DNA of 64,000 nucleotides from Pseudomonas sp. DNDY-54 (GCF_019880365.1 NZ_CP082271.1:682001-746000), one strand, 5' to 3'; counted from the first letter of the stretch, positions 1-9,422 are shown. Program-made: numbers and translations. The notes: generated by a model from the letters alone, not told the origin.

Positions 1-252
1 CAGCCGCAGCAGGCTTCTGCATTAGTGGAGGCTGGCATCTACCGGTACAGCCGCAACCCCATGTACTTAGGCTTTGCCATTATCCTGGCGGCTTGGGCGC
101 TGGTCTTGGCCTCGCCTCTAACCCTGCTTGGCGTAGTTGCTTTCGTGCTGTACATGAACCGTTTCCAGATCCCAGCCGAAGAGTGGGCGCTGGAAACATT
201 GTTCGGCGAATCATTTGCCCGCTACCGTGCACGAGTCCGCCGCTGGCTCTGA
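1..252 (+). CDS. Isoprenylcysteine carboxyl methyltransferase family protein (3' part)
   Basis: The frame is open from base 1, so the gene starts upstream of the window and only its C-terminal 83 residues are seen. They carry the family signature GIYRYSRNPMYLG, a hydrophobic membrane segment, and the terminal pattern FGESFARYRARVRRWL. The first residues visible (ASALVEAGIYRYSRNP) match the usual continuation of the family, so the in-frame GTG at base 25 is not the real start. Members are small inner-membrane proteins related to the ICMT/PEMT methyltransferases; the bacterial substrate is generally unknown. A second, complete paralogue lies at 43.6 kb and ends in almost the same way. It lies just before the metal-resistance genes, where such proteins are often found. 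Confidence 0.88.
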   Translation, partial: QPQQASALVEAGIYRYSRNPMYLGFAIILAAWALVLASPLTLLGVVAFVLYMNRFQIPAEEWALETLFGESFARYRARVRRWL

Positions 253-466
253 GCGTCCGCGGCGGTAGCGACTGGCGGGGCTTGCTCGTCGCGGCAGCCT
301 GCCGAAGGTGCCACGACCTAGCCTGATCTCCTCGTGACGAGCTGCTTTGGCCACATGCCGCTAGCATGTCTCTGGTCGAAGACATAGCGCCAACGAGTGA
401 TGTCGCAAGTTCACTCCGTTGATATCGAGATAACTGTCTAGCAACAGCGGTGAGCGCAAAGCAGGC

Positions 467-1387
467 TTATGCTTCGCTGCGATGACTGTCGGCCTGCCTG
501 GTGTCGATACAAACACTGCCGTCTAGCTCCATTTCAAGTGTCGAGTGGCTGACTTTGAATCGCTCATGAAGTACACGTTTTAAATCAGTCTTCACTCGTT
601 CAATTTCGGGCAGGCTAGCCTTCTTGATGACAACGTGAGCTTCCAATGCAGTTGAATGTTCGGCAATTTCCCAGACATGTACGTGGTGAACACTCACAAC
701 GTCGTCCACTTGCTCCATGACATTGATTATATCAGTGATGGAAACTCCTTCTGGTGCGCCCTCCATTAACAAGTGAATGGTTTTAGGTAGCATGCTAAAG
801 CCCTGCCATAGCACGTAACCAGCAATCATCAGCGTCAGTACAGTATCTGTCCAATACCAGTCATACAGAAGGATTAATGTTCCGGCAATAATAACACCGA
901 CGGAGGCCAGCGCATCCGACACATTGTGCAAGAATGCCGCCTTTATATTCATGCTATTCTTAGACATTGTGTAGGTGAGCAAGGCCGTGACGACATCTAC
1001 AATCAAGGCTATTCCCGCCACCACGACCACTGTCCATCCTTCAATGGGCTGTGGGGCAAAAAACCGACCTATAGCTTCGTAGATGAGGTAGAGACCAACG
1101 ATAATCAGCGTGACCAAGTTAATCAAAGCCGCTATGGTTTCACTGCGTCGGTAGCCGAAGGTTTTAAAAGCATCTGGCGGTTTGCGACCGATTTTACGTG
1201 CGATGAGCGCAATAACCAGTGATGCGGCATCGCTCAAGTTATGTAGCGCGTCAGCTATGAGCGATAAACTGCCAGAAAGTATTCCTCCAACAACTTGTGC
1301 CAGAGTTAGCACAGTATTAACGCCAATGGCAGCGATTAAACGCTTATCGCCTATGGCTTCGGTGTTATGGTTATGTTCGTGAGCCAT
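467..1387 (-). CDS. czcD: Cation diffusion facilitator, CzcD-type
   Basis: A 306-residue inner-membrane cation diffusion facilitator, expected to export Zn, Co or Cd from the cytoplasm in exchange for protons. It has a His-rich N terminus (HEHNHN), six hydrophobic segments, and the two HxxxD metal-site motifs: HNLSD in TM2 (H49, D53, with D46 upstream) and HNVSD in TM5 (H154, D158). These match the CzcD subfamily. The cytoplasmic C-terminal domain (about 210-306) includes the HHVHVWE motif typical of zinc-type facilitators. It stands alone on the minus strand, away from the czcCBA operon, and its DNA looks more AT-rich than the core genes to the right, consistent with acquired metal-island DNA. 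The ATG at 1387 gives the normal family length. Confidence 0.93.
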   Translation of the reverse strand: MAHEHNHNTEAIGDKRLIAAIGVNTVLTLAQVVGGILSGSLSLIADALHNLSDAASLVIALIARKIGRKPPDAFKTFGYRRSETIAALINLVTLIIVGLYLIYEAIGRFFAPQPIEGWTVVVVAGIALIVDVVTALLTYTMSKNSMNIKAAFLHNVSDALASVGVIIAGTLILLYDWYWTDTVLTLMIAGYVLWQGFSMLPKTIHLLMEGAPEGVSITDIINVMEQVDDVVSVHHVHVWEIAEHSTALEAHVVIKKASLPEIERVKTDLKRVLHERFKVSHSTLEMELDGSVCIDTRQADSHRSEA

Positions 1388-1730
1388 TGGTTTTTAACCG
1401 TCCTTAAATAACATAAGACAAGGATAGGGAGCCCAAAAAAGTAATAGATAATACTAGCACCAATACCATCTGGCCTTCCAAACCACACTGACAGAAATGC
1501 GACCACTCTCAAGCGAGTTCGTGCATTATCGTCTGAAACTTGCCGATAACTGGCCGATCCCTCTCAAACGTTAAACGACGTTGCTCGCTAATGATAGATG
1601 ATGCGGCGTCAATCCGAAGATGACAAAATTGTAATCTTCCAATCATTCTTTTCGTAGGATAGGCCCTTGCAGATTGGTGCGCCTCGGTGCTGACATGACG
1701 AAGCAAGGCGCTCATGTCACCGCGCAATGG
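1388..1730. other. Intergenic stretch without a supported gene
   Basis: About 340 bases between czcD and the PtrA-like gene. A 75-codon minus-strand frame (1509-1736) is open here, but it has no recognisable domain, its first codons fall in the palindrome at 1731-1759, and its composition does not look coding. I leave it uncalled. Confidence 0.4.
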
Positions 1731-1759
1731 AAGCATTACATTTCAATAATGTAATGCTT
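1731..1759. promoter_or_regulatory. Perfect 12-bp inverted repeat, candidate response-regulator operator
   Basis: The arms AAGCATTACATT and AATGTAATGCTT are perfect complements separated by TCAAT. The inner half-sites ATTACA and TGTAAT are the same hexamers as in the box at 9250-9265. It lies about 105 bases upstream of the PtrA-like start and has no T-tract, so an operator is more likely than a terminator. The binding protein (CzcR or a CopR-like regulator) is inferred. Confidence 0.55.
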
Positions 1760-1863
1760 GGCTCATGCTGCTGTTAACTTCAATCACGCAAAATTCATTC
1801 GAACCTGCAGGGCTCAGCGAGAAAGCTCAGCAAGCCACCTTTGAATTTAGCGAGGACTGCCCT

Positions 1864-2094
1864 ATGAATCTGTTGAAAGCTATTGTTGTTGGTTTGGTAA
1901 TCTGCGGCTCCGCATTGTCTTATGCAGAAGATGGTTACGACCGCTCAATTAAATTTAATGAAAAATTCCGAGCAGATCAAAAACGAATTCACGGAACCGA
2001 ATCCGCCAAACGAAAAATAGACGAATTACAGATTAAGGATACCCGCCAAGATCAGAACAATACGGAAAGCAAGAAAGAAACCAAAGCTGACTAA
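1864..2094 (+). CDS. Small secreted PtrA-like (copper-inducible family) protein
   Basis: A 76-residue protein with a clear signal peptide (MNLLKAIVVGLVICGSALSYA, cleavage about residue 21). The mature part is charged and Lys-rich and begins EDGYDRSIKFNEKFRADQ, which resembles the N-terminal domain of PtrA, a small periplasmic protein that is strongly copper-induced in P. aeruginosa. The frame is open further upstream, but the ATG at 1864 is preceded by GAGGA at good spacing and starts the signal peptide, so I chose it. A strong palindrome lies upstream and a clean terminator follows at 2162, making this a monocistronic, probably metal-induced gene. Its exact role is unknown; the family link is by resemblance only. 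Confidence 0.72.
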   Translation: MNLLKAIVVGLVICGSALSYAEDGYDRSIKFNEKFRADQKRIHGTESAKRKIDELQIKDTRQDQNNTESKKETKAD

Positions 2095-2161
2095 CCGCTT
2101 CATATCTGAACGATATTCGCCTCCGGCAGCTTCCAATCTCCTTTGGAAGCAGTTGCACTCT

Positions 2162-2187
2162 AAGCGCCCTTCGGGGCGCTTTTTTGT
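2162..2187 (+). terminator. Rho-independent terminator after the PtrA-like gene
   Basis: The stem AAGCGCCC-TTCG-GGGCGCTT has a stable tetraloop and is followed by a run of T. It lies about 70 bases after the stop at 2094. Confidence 0.9.
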
Positions 2188-2285
2188 TTCCATAACTTGC
2201 CCGCAACATCGCTACCAGCGAATCGCCCGGAATTTATATAAGCCGTTTCGTTTAAGTCAGGCCGCCATTGCCTGATCTGTTGTTA

Positions 2286-2475
2286 TTAGCCTTCGCAAGG
2301 ATCATGTCCGAGTGAGCTGAACAGACGCTGTGGCGTACAGCGCACCCATGTCTGGGTCGCTATCTCAAAGGCCTCACGGTTCGCCCATGATTGACGGTGT
2401 CAGCTCGGCCTTGCACAGCCCGCTGATCGTTCCAGCCAGGGCTTTGTCGTAGCTATCGCCCTTTGCTGCCGACCG
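2286..2475 (-). pseudogene. IS3-family transposase remnant (OrfB C-terminus)
   Basis: On the minus strand a short frame reads KGDSYDKALAGTISGLCKAEL, the conserved end of the IS3 OrfB integrase core (usually KGDSYDNALAETINGLYKAE). After a frameshift it continues WANREAFEIATQTW and then SSLGHDP before a stop at 2286-2288, again matching the family end. The catalytic Glu expected in ALAET is changed to Gly here. Upstream sequence is too decayed to follow. No intact terminal repeats were found. It is a dead fragment between the PtrA-like gene and czcA; the rest of 2190-2677 holds nothing else I recognise. Confidence 0.75.
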
Positions 2476-2677
2476 GGGCAGGTCAGTCGCTGTTTGCATA
2501 ATCCTTCGTCAGCTCACCGTGGGTGAAAGCCATCAGGTCAAGGACGCGTATGTAGCGAAAGTCATACGCACTAAGCGCTGAGCAATTTTTTATTTACCGC
2601 TTAGATGCATCAGACTGCGCCACAAAGGCTGTGCTGTCCGCTGCGCCGCTAATGAAACTGCGCTCCGATAATTAACG

Positions 2678-2711
2678 CGCCCCGTTCTCGCTAGCTAGCA
2701 AGAACGGGGCG
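2678..2711 (-). terminator. Hairpin terminator of the czc operon
   Basis: Arms CGCCCCGTTCT and AGAACGGGGCG are perfect 11-bp complements around a 12-base loop, 22 bases beyond the czcA stop. The T-tract on the minus strand is short, so efficiency is uncertain. Confidence 0.65.
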
Positions 2712-2732
2712 TTGTGTGCCGCCATCCAATCT

Positions 2733-5700
2733 CTAGCTTGTTCTGTCAGCGGCCAACGCGATTTCTTGCTCCTCCAATTCGTCTTCGCGTCGATGAGCCA
2801 TCTGGTAGAGCAACGGCAAAACTAATAGCGTTAGCACCGTTGAGGAGAGAATCCCCCCGATCACCACCGTCGCAAGGGGACGTTGTACCTCTGCACCGGT
2901 ACCCACATTCAAGGCCATTGGAACGAACCCGAGTGAAGCCACTAAGGCTGTCATCAATACCGGTCGTAGCCGGGTAAGGGCACCTTCGCGGATCGCAGTG
3001 TCCAGAGGTAAACCTTGCTCCCGTAGGCTACGGATGAAGGAGATCATTACCAGGCCATTTAGAACGGCGACGCCTGACAGAGCAATAAAGCCAACACCTG
3101 CTGAAATGGACAATGGGATATCTCTGAGCCACAGCGCAACAATGCCTCCGGTGAGCGCAAATGGAATCCCTGTAAAGACCAACAAACCGTCTTTGACATT
3201 GTTGAACATCATGAAAAGCAGAATGAAGACCAGGAGCAGCGCCACGGGGACGACAATCTGCAGCCGCTTCGTTGCCGATTCAAGCTGCTCAAAGGTACCG
3301 CCCCAGTCGATCCAATAACCTGCCGGGATATCTACCTGGGCCTGGATTTTCTGTTCTGCCTCAGATACGAATGATCCAATGTCACGACCACGGACGTTTG
3401 CACTGACGACAATTCGCCGTTTCCCTTCTTCTCTACTGATCTGATTCGGACCGGGGGCCAAATCCAGGGTGGCCACCTCGCCGAGGGGGATATAACTTAT
3501 GGTGCTGTTTAATTCCCTTGGAAGGGCAATTGGAAGCCGCTCAATTGCGGCGAGATCGCTGCGTATCTCGTCCGGTAAACGAACCACGATATCGAAACGC
3601 CGATCTCCTTGAAACAAGGTGCCTGCCTCTCGGCCACCGATAGCTACTGCAACCGCTTGCTGGACGGTATCTAGACTCAGGCCGTATCGTGCGATCTGAT
3701 CGCGATCGATATCAATCGTGAGCATGGGAAGGCCAGTCGTCTGCTCGACCGTAACCTCTGAAGCGCCTGGTACTTGTCCTAGCACCTCGGATACTTCCGC
3801 CGCCGTGCTGTTAAGAACGTCCATGTCATCACCATAGATTTTCACGGCTACCGCGGCACGAACTCCGGAAATCAGCTCGTTGAAACGCAGCTGAATCGGC
3901 TGGGAAAACTCGTAGTTATTGCCCGGCAACTCAGCGGCGGATGCTTGCACCTCGCTTAAGAGCTGATTACGCGACTTGCCTGGATCCGGCCACTGTTCTT
4001 GTGGCTTCAGCATGACGTACCCGTCAGAGATATTTGGAGGCATAGCATCCGATGCCACTTCCGCAGTGCCAGTTCGCGCAAATATGCGTTCAATCTCCGG
4101 AAACTCATCCATAAGCTTTCGCTCCAGCTGCTGCTGCATCTCTACAGACTGACTAAGACTGGTAGCTGGTACACGAAGGGCTTGGATAGCGAAGTCTCCC
4201 TCGTTGAGGCTAGGCACGAATTCACTGCCCATACGTGACCCTACGAGGCCAGAAAGTATGACTACAACTACCGCAAAGGTGAGCACTGCTGGCTTGTTGG
4301 CCATTACCGCATCGAGCGCAGGTGCGTAGGCCCGTTTAGCATTGCGGATTAGAAAGTTTTCCTTTTCCGTAACCCGCTTACCGATAAAGAGCGCAACGGC
4401 CGCCGGGACGAACGTCACCGAAAGGATTATCGCCCCGAATAGCGCTGTCACTACGGTAAACGCCATGGGCGTGAACATCTTACCTTCTACCCCTGTAAGG
4501 GCGAATATCGGCAGATACACGATCATAATGATCAGCTGCCCATACAATAGAGGCCGACGCACTTCCTTTGCCGCAGCGAATACTTCATGAAGCCGTTCGG
4601 ACAGTGTTAATGCCCGTCCGTGATGGGACTGAGCGTGTGCAAGTCGACGCACGCAGTTCTCAACAATCACCACGGCTCCATCGATAATGATGCCGAAATC
4701 CAATGCGCCTAGGCTCATCAGGTTGGCGCTGACCTGATTGGCTACCATGCCGGTGAACGTGAAGAGCATAGAAAGCGGTATCACAAGCGCGGTTAGGATC
4801 GCCGCCCGGATATTGCCTAAGAAGAGAAAAAGTATAACCACAACAAGAATGGCACCCTCAGTGAGGTTCTTCTTAACGGTGGATATAGCTTTGTCTACGA
4901 GTACAGTTCGATCGTAGACAGTAATTGCCTTTACGCCTTCCGGAAGCGAAAGGTTTATCTCTTTCATCTTGTCGTCGACAGCCCTTGAAACTACTCGGCT
5001 ATTTTCACCGATAAGCATGAAGGCCGTACCTAGTACCACTTCGCGGCCATTCTCGGTGGCTGCGCCAGTGCGGAGCTCCTTTCCAACCTCGACCGTCGCA
5101 ACGTCGCGGATACGCACTGGGGTACCGTCAACGTTGCTAATAAGGGTATCGCGGATGTCCTCCACAGACTGCATTTGTCCTGGAGCGCGAACAAGATACT
5201 GCTCGCCGCGCTTTTCAATATATCCGGCACCTAGATTGTTATTGTTTTGCTCAACTGCCTCGATCAAATCTTGTAGTGTTAGTCCAAACGACCGCAAAGT
5301 GTCTGGGTTGGGGGCGATCTGATATTCCTTTGCATATCCTCCGATCGTATTGATCTCAGTAACACCAGGTACATTTCGGACTTGCGGTTTGATGATCCAA
5401 TCTTGAATCTCACGCAAGTCAGCAGGGGTATACGGCGTACCGTCCGATTTGGTGGCACCTTCCTCAGCTTCAACCGTCCAAAAATAGATTTCGCCAAGCC
5501 CAGTGGAAATAGGGCCAAGTGTTGGAGTGACGCCATCTGGGAGCTGATCTTTGGCCCCTCCCAGGCGCTCGTTCACAAGTTGGCGGGCAAAATAGATGTC
5601 AGTGCCTTCCTCAAAAATAACTGTGATCTGAGAAAGTCCATATCGAGACAAGGATCGTGTCTGCTCGAGCTTGGGCAGCCCAGCCATTACCGTCTCGAGC

Positions 5701-5903
5701 GGGTAGGTAATACGCTGCTCCACTTCCAGCGGGGAATAACCTGGCGCCGCAGTGTTGATTTGCACCTGTACGTTGGTGATATCCGGGACAGCATCGATAG
5801 GCAGCTTTTGGTAGCTGTAAGCTCCTAACGCTGCCATGCCAAGCACGGCTAGCATAACCAACCAGCGATGCTCGATAGAAAAACGAATGATACGTTCGAA
5901 CAC
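2733..5903 (-). CDS. czcA: CzcA, heavy-metal efflux RND transporter
   Basis: A 1056-residue inner-membrane RND pump of the heavy-metal (HME) class, the proton-driven engine of a CzcCBA tripartite exporter for Zn, Cd and Co. Visible features: N-terminal membrane anchor after MFERIIRFSIEHRWLVML; porter domains including AAPGYSPLEVEQRITYPLE; and TM4 segment LDFGIIIDGAVVIVENCV with the acidic proton-relay residues (D, D, E, around residue 400) conserved in CzcA/CusA. The second half repeats the fold, with FVPSLNEGDF at the start of the second periplasmic loop. Length is normal for the family. It is the last gene of czcI-czcC-czcB-czcA, 17 bases after czcB, with a hairpin terminator behind it. Confidence 0.96.
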   Translation of the reverse strand: MFERIIRFSIEHRWLVMLAVLGMAALGAYSYQKLPIDAVPDITNVQVQINTAAPGYSPLEVEQRITYPLETVMAGLPKLEQTRSLSRYGLSQITVIFEEGTDIYFARQLVNERLGGAKDQLPDGVTPTLGPISTGLGEIYFWTVEAEEGATKSDGTPYTPADLREIQDWIIKPQVRNVPGVTEINTIGGYAKEYQIAPNPDTLRSFGLTLQDLIEAVEQNNNNLGAGYIEKRGEQYLVRAPGQMQSVEDIRDTLISNVDGTPVRIRDVATVEVGKELRTGAATENGREVVLGTAFMLIGENSRVVSRAVDDKMKEINLSLPEGVKAITVYDRTVLVDKAISTVKKNLTEGAILVVVILFLFLGNIRAAILTALVIPLSMLFTFTGMVANQVSANLMSLGALDFGIIIDGAVVIVENCVRRLAHAQSHHGRALTLSERLHEVFAAAKEVRRPLLYGQLIIMIVYLPIFALTGVEGKMFTPMAFTVVTALFGAIILSVTFVPAAVALFIGKRVTEKENFLIRNAKRAYAPALDAVMANKPAVLTFAVVVVILSGLVGSRMGSEFVPSLNEGDFAIQALRVPATSLSQSVEMQQQLERKLMDEFPEIERIFARTGTAEVASDAMPPNISDGYVMLKPQEQWPDPGKSRNQLLSEVQASAAELPGNNYEFSQPIQLRFNELISGVRAAVAVKIYGDDMDVLNSTAAEVSEVLGQVPGASEVTVEQTTGLPMLTIDIDRDQIARYGLSLDTVQQAVAVAIGGREAGTLFQGDRRFDIVVRLPDEIRSDLAAIERLPIALPRELNSTISYIPLGEVATLDLAPGPNQISREEGKRRIVVSANVRGRDIGSFVSEAEQKIQAQVDIPAGYWIDWGGTFEQLESATKRLQIVVPVALLLVFILLFMMFNNVKDGLLVFTGIPFALTGGIVALWLRDIPLSISAGVGFIALSGVAVLNGLVMISFIRSLREQGLPLDTAIREGALTRLRPVLMTALVASLGFVPMALNVGTGAEVQRPLATVVIGGILSSTVLTLLVLPLLYQMAHRREDELEEQEIALAADRTS

Positions 5904-5920
5904 GATTCTATAACTCCGTA

Positions 5921-7267
5921 TCAGTGAGCATGCGAGGCGCTGGCTTTGCCAAGCTCGGACTTGATGATGAAGCTGTTATCCAAGGCATAGCGCGCTCCGG
6001 GCTGGAGGCCTTCCTTGATTTCGACCGCGTCACTATCGCTGCGGCCACTCACGATTGGCTGAGCAGCAAAGCCATGGTCGGTCCGTACAAACACCACCGG
6101 CTTTTCTTCCAATGTGTGGATCGCATCAGGACTTACTGCGACTGGCACGGATGCTTCGCCAGCGCCTACCTGCACTTTGACGAACAGGCCGGGGCGCCAA
6201 ACCCCTTCAGGGTTGGGAAGTGTGACCCGGGCGGTAGCGGCGCGGCTTTGCTGACCAACAAGTGAGCCGACATAAGAAACGGTTCCATTGGCACTGGACT
6301 CGAATGCTGTGGCCTCGATAACGGCATTGCTGCCTACTCGTACCGCGCTGAGTGCATTGGCAGGAACGCTGATATCTGCCCACACGGTGGAGAGATCGGA
6401 AATGATGAATATCTGGTCATCGGTATTGACTGACTCACCGAGCGTGATGTCCTTCTCAACGATCATCCCATCGAACGGCGCCCTGAGTTCGTAGCGGCTC
6501 AATGCGTCTGGCTTGCCAGCATCACTGCCAAGCGCTTGTAGCTGTGCGTTTGCATTCGCAACAGTCAGCTCTGCTTCCCGTAAAGCCTGTTGTGCCTGTA
6601 AATAATCCTGTTCCGCAGAAATACGCTCTTCCCATAGCTCCTTTTCGCGTCGATAGGTTTTTTGAGCCAATGCAAGACGTTTTTGCGCCGCGTAGAACTC
6701 GCTTCTACGTTCCGACAGGTCTGTACTCGCGATCACAGCAAGTACTTGCCCCTGTTTCACCTGTTCGCCCAAATCGACTTTGACCGCTTCAACGACACCT
6801 GAGAGACGAGGCACAACTTGCGCTGTGCGGTCTTGGTTGAATGTAATTTCGCCAGGCAGCTCAATTGCGCTTTTTATCTTTGCGGGCTGAGCAGTTGCCA
6901 GTGAGATGCCGGCGGCTAGGATTTGTGTCTCTGAGAGTTCTACCTCTGCTGTTTCAGTATGCTCCGCTCCCTCGGGCTCATCTTCATGCTCATCTTTCTC
7001 TGCCGCACCGACCTCGTGATCGCTATCGGCGCCTCCTTCATCATGGCCATGATCTCCTTCGGCTTCTGCATCCTCATCCGAATGCCCTTCATCCTCATGC
7101 TCCGATTCGTCACCATGCTCGCTATGTGCGTCGCCCGCATCGGGCACAGCTGGACTACTGCGAAGAAGCAATCCGCCAAGCATAAGTGCCACGCTTAATA
7201 TGACGACGATCCAAAAAATCTGCTTCTTGTGACCAGCCAAGGAAGATGTATTCGATTTACTTTTCAT
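5921..7267 (-). CDS. czcB: CzcB, periplasmic adaptor of the Czc efflux system
   Basis: A 448-residue membrane fusion protein that would link CzcA to the outer-membrane channel CzcC. An N-terminal membrane anchor (about 17-36) is followed by a long acidic, His-rich stretch (about 43-105, with repeats such as EHGDESEHEDEGH), suited to loose metal binding in the periplasm. The lipoyl/hairpin domains follow (VVPRLSGVVEAVKVDLGEQV; coiled-coil helices with QKRLALAQKTYRREKELW) and then the beta-barrel. The start at 7267 is 8 bases after the czcC stop, indicating translation with czcC. The metal-binding N terminus is larger than in copper-type adaptors, favouring Zn/Cd/Co. Confidence 0.95.
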   Translation of the reverse strand: MKSKSNTSSLAGHKKQIFWIVVILSVALMLGGLLLRSSPAVPDAGDAHSEHGDESEHEDEGHSDEDAEAEGDHGHDEGGADSDHEVGAAEKDEHEDEPEGAEHTETAEVELSETQILAAGISLATAQPAKIKSAIELPGEITFNQDRTAQVVPRLSGVVEAVKVDLGEQVKQGQVLAVIASTDLSERRSEFYAAQKRLALAQKTYRREKELWEERISAEQDYLQAQQALREAELTVANANAQLQALGSDAGKPDALSRYELRAPFDGMIVEKDITLGESVNTDDQIFIISDLSTVWADISVPANALSAVRVGSNAVIEATAFESSANGTVSYVGSLVGQQSRAATARVTLPNPEGVWRPGLFVKVQVGAGEASVPVAVSPDAIHTLEEKPVVFVRTDHGFAAQPIVSGRSDSDAVEIKEGLQPGARYALDNSFIIKSELGKASASHAH

Positions 7268-7275
7268 ATGGATTC

Positions 7276-8583
7276 CTATGGCTGAGTGGCCGAGGTGATA
7301 ACGGCCGACCCATCTCCGACAATTCGCGAGATTTCTGCCGCCGCCTGGTTAGCTTGTGATAGCGCAGACAGGTACTGAGATCGGGCTTGGAAAAGCGTGC
7401 GTTGAGCATCCAGTACGTCAAGGAACGTGAATTTTCCAAGTTCGAACCCCTTGCTGGCAGCTTCATAAGCGCTTTGGGCACTGGGGAGCATATCGTTGCG
7501 CAACAGTTCAAACTGCTGGCGAGCAGTGCGCAGCCGCATGTGCGCTTGGGAAAGTTCGCTTTTCAGGCGTATATGGACGGCGTTGAGCTCGTCCTGCGCC
7601 TGGTAGGCCCGTTCCTGCGCTGCTCCGATGTTGCCTTGGTTTCGATCAAACAACGGCAGGGGCATCGAGATACTCACCAATCCCAGCGTGCCGTTATATT
7701 CATCTGAGCGTTGGGCACCTACGCTAACCGTCACGTTAGAAAAGCGATTCGTCCTTTCCAGCTTTAACGCAGCCCGACGTCTTTCAGCCTCCCGACGCGC
7801 GCGGGTTAGTTGGGCGGAATCGTTCAAACGGCTATAAAGCTCAGCTAGCTCGGGAAGAGGAGGCACTGCCTCTGCCGGCTCTTTTACTCGCTCAAAGCGT
7901 GGCTGTGGATTTCCCCAGTTGGCCGCCAGCCGAGTGCGCGCAGCTTCGAGTTCAGCTGTGGCCTGGGCAAGCTCTACTTGCACTCCAGTAGCCGCAACCC
8001 GCGCCCGGGTTTCCTCTACGGGAGAAACCATGCCGGCCCTCACACGTCGATTGGCCACGTTCACTGCTTGCTTCGCAAGCTTTGAAGCAGCCTGAGCGAG
8101 GTCCAGCCGTTCTTGAGCAGTAAGCACATCGTAGTACGCGCCCATCACTGCCCCCCTCAGTCGAGCTTGGGCGTCCTGTAGGTCAGCAGCTGCTACGTCC
8201 AAGGCTCGTTGCGCCGCCTCAATACGAGCCGAACGTTTACCACCCAGCTCTATTTCTTGGCTCAGTTCAAGCGTGGTCTCCGGGGCATCGCCCCGGATTC
8301 CCTCCTGGCTAGCGGACAATATTGGATTCGGACGTGCTCCGGCTTGGCTAATTAATGCGCGAGAAGCAGCCAGCTCACGTCTTGCAACAGCCAGTTCAGG
8401 GCTTGCAGAGCTAGCGAGTTCCAAGGCGCGTAGAAAGCTTATGGATTCGACAGACTCAACGGGGAATGTATTTGACACACCGACAGGTAAGGTCTGTGTG
8501 AAGGTCGGCAACTCTAAGGGTTGCGCAAAGGCGAGATTGCACGACAACGTCGTCAACCCCAGCGAGAAAAGAGCTTTTCGCAC
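7276..8583 (-). CDS. czcC: CzcC, outer-membrane channel of the Czc efflux system
   Basis: A 435-residue TolC-family outer-membrane factor. It has a signal peptide (about 1-20, MRKALFSLGLTTLSCNLAFA) and two copies of the family repeat: the first around ELASSASPELAVARRELAAS and the second around FDRNQGNIGAAQERAYQAQ. Long Ala/Gln/Glu-rich helices form the periplasmic tunnel. As the channel part it completes the CzcCBA exporter. It follows czcI by about 58 bases and precedes czcB by 8 bases. Length and order (C-B-A) are standard. Confidence 0.95.
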   Translation of the reverse strand: MRKALFSLGLTTLSCNLAFAQPLELPTFTQTLPVGVSNTFPVESVESISFLRALELASSASPELAVARRELAASRALISQAGARPNPILSASQEGIRGDAPETTLELSQEIELGGKRSARIEAAQRALDVAAADLQDAQARLRGAVMGAYYDVLTAQERLDLAQAASKLAKQAVNVANRRVRAGMVSPVEETRARVAATGVQVELAQATAELEAARTRLAANWGNPQPRFERVKEPAEAVPPLPELAELYSRLNDSAQLTRARREAERRRAALKLERTNRFSNVTVSVGAQRSDEYNGTLGLVSISMPLPLFDRNQGNIGAAQERAYQAQDELNAVHIRLKSELSQAHMRLRTARQQFELLRNDMLPSAQSAYEAASKGFELGKFTFLDVLDAQRTLFQARSQYLSALSQANQAAAEISRIVGDGSAVITSATQP

Positions 8584-8641
8584 CGAAATCTCCTAAAAAA
8601 AGGGAAGGTTCGGTGAGACGTCAGATACAGATAAATGGCGC

Positions 8642-9022
8642 TTACTGGTTACTTTGGCGTCCCACCGGTTTTGCACCGATGCGCCAATTAGGTTTCTCAG
8701 GACGCCCCGCTTCAGCCGATGCGTAGCTAGCAGAAGGAAACGGTTTCAAGCTCATTGATAATACCGAACCAGGACAGATCCCTTTCGTTATAAGCGGCTT
8801 GATATGGTCGCCATGAAAGACACAGTCTCCATCCAGACTGATTTTTTTTGCGGCTTTTGACGATCCTTCCTCGTCAGTACCCAGAGACTCGTGCGGATGT
8901 TCGTGATGTCCAAGATGATTTGCTGCCGAACCATCCTCATGACTGCAGCTCGTGCTAACAACTGCCCATGATGATTGCAATGGGAACAAGGCTAGCAACA
9001 TCAGCAAAACTATTTTTCTCAT
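8642..9022 (-). CDS. czcI: CzcI-type small periplasmic metal-resistance protein
   Basis: A 126-residue secreted protein: signal peptide from MRKIVLLMLLALFPLQSSWA, then a His/Cys/Glu-rich part with CSHEDGSAANHLGHHEHPHE, suited to binding divalent metals. Small His-rich CzcI proteins commonly lead czcCBA operons and are thought to modulate induction. The frame is open to 9151, but those 43 extra residues are not signal-like; the ATG at 9022 puts the signal peptide at the terminus. It is the first gene of the leftward czc operon, and the promoter should lie in 9023-9422 with the ATTACA/TGTAAT box. Naming rests on position and composition rather than strong conservation. Confidence 0.75.
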   Translation of the reverse strand: MRKIVLLMLLALFPLQSSWAVVSTSCSHEDGSAANHLGHHEHPHESLGTDEEGSSKAAKKISLDGDCVFHGDHIKPLITKGICPGSVLSMSLKPFPSASYASAEAGRPEKPNWRIGAKPVGRQSNQ

Positions 9023-9249
9023 CCAAGGCAAAACGATGACTTCCTGGTTTAGATGTCGAATCCAATCATAAGAACTACCCCCGCCAAGACGCGAAACACA
9101 TGCGCCTCTACTGCGATAGTGATTCGCCCTGAATTTAGTAGACAAATACACGAAAGCGTTTTTATCAGCCTTGCCAAGCCGGCGAGATAGCTGATGGCTA
9201 TGGGGTGGTGACTTTAAATAAGTGTGGATAACGACCTGGTGACCGCAAC

Positions 9250-9265
9250 ATTACAAATCTGTAAT
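9250..9265. promoter_or_regulatory. ATTACA-N4-TGTAAT box, candidate CzcR/CopR site
   Basis: The perfect palindrome ATTACA-aatc-TGTAAT sits in the divergent region between czcI (minus) and the OprD-like porin (plus). A degenerate copy with the same spacing, ATTACA-aaat-AGTCAT, follows at 9295-9310, and a lone ATTACA half-site lies at 10876 before czcR. The repeated half-site at regulatory positions suggests the local OmpR-type regulator CzcR; this is inferred. The remainder of 9023-9422 has no gene. Confidence 0.6.
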
Positions 9266-9422
9266 CGAAGGAGTGCGCGATTGGGCTTCCTCAGATTACA
9301 AAATAGTCATTTGCCGCTAATCCTGCCGTCATCTCTAGGGGAAGAACATGGCCAAGCGCTAAAAACAAAAAGGCGAAAGGCGTCATTCGAGCACTGACCT
9401 GCCGTACATAAGGAGCATCATC

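Noticed and set aside
80..385. 101-codon minus-strand frame
   Set aside because: Antisense to the methyltransferase end, low-complexity Arg/Ser/Pro composition and no motif.
1509..1736. 75-codon minus-strand frame
   Set aside because: Starts inside the palindrome at 1731-1759, has no ribosome site or recognisable domain.
9223..9231. Single DnaA box TGTGGATAA before the porin
   Set aside because: An isolated 9-mer with no companion; probably chance.
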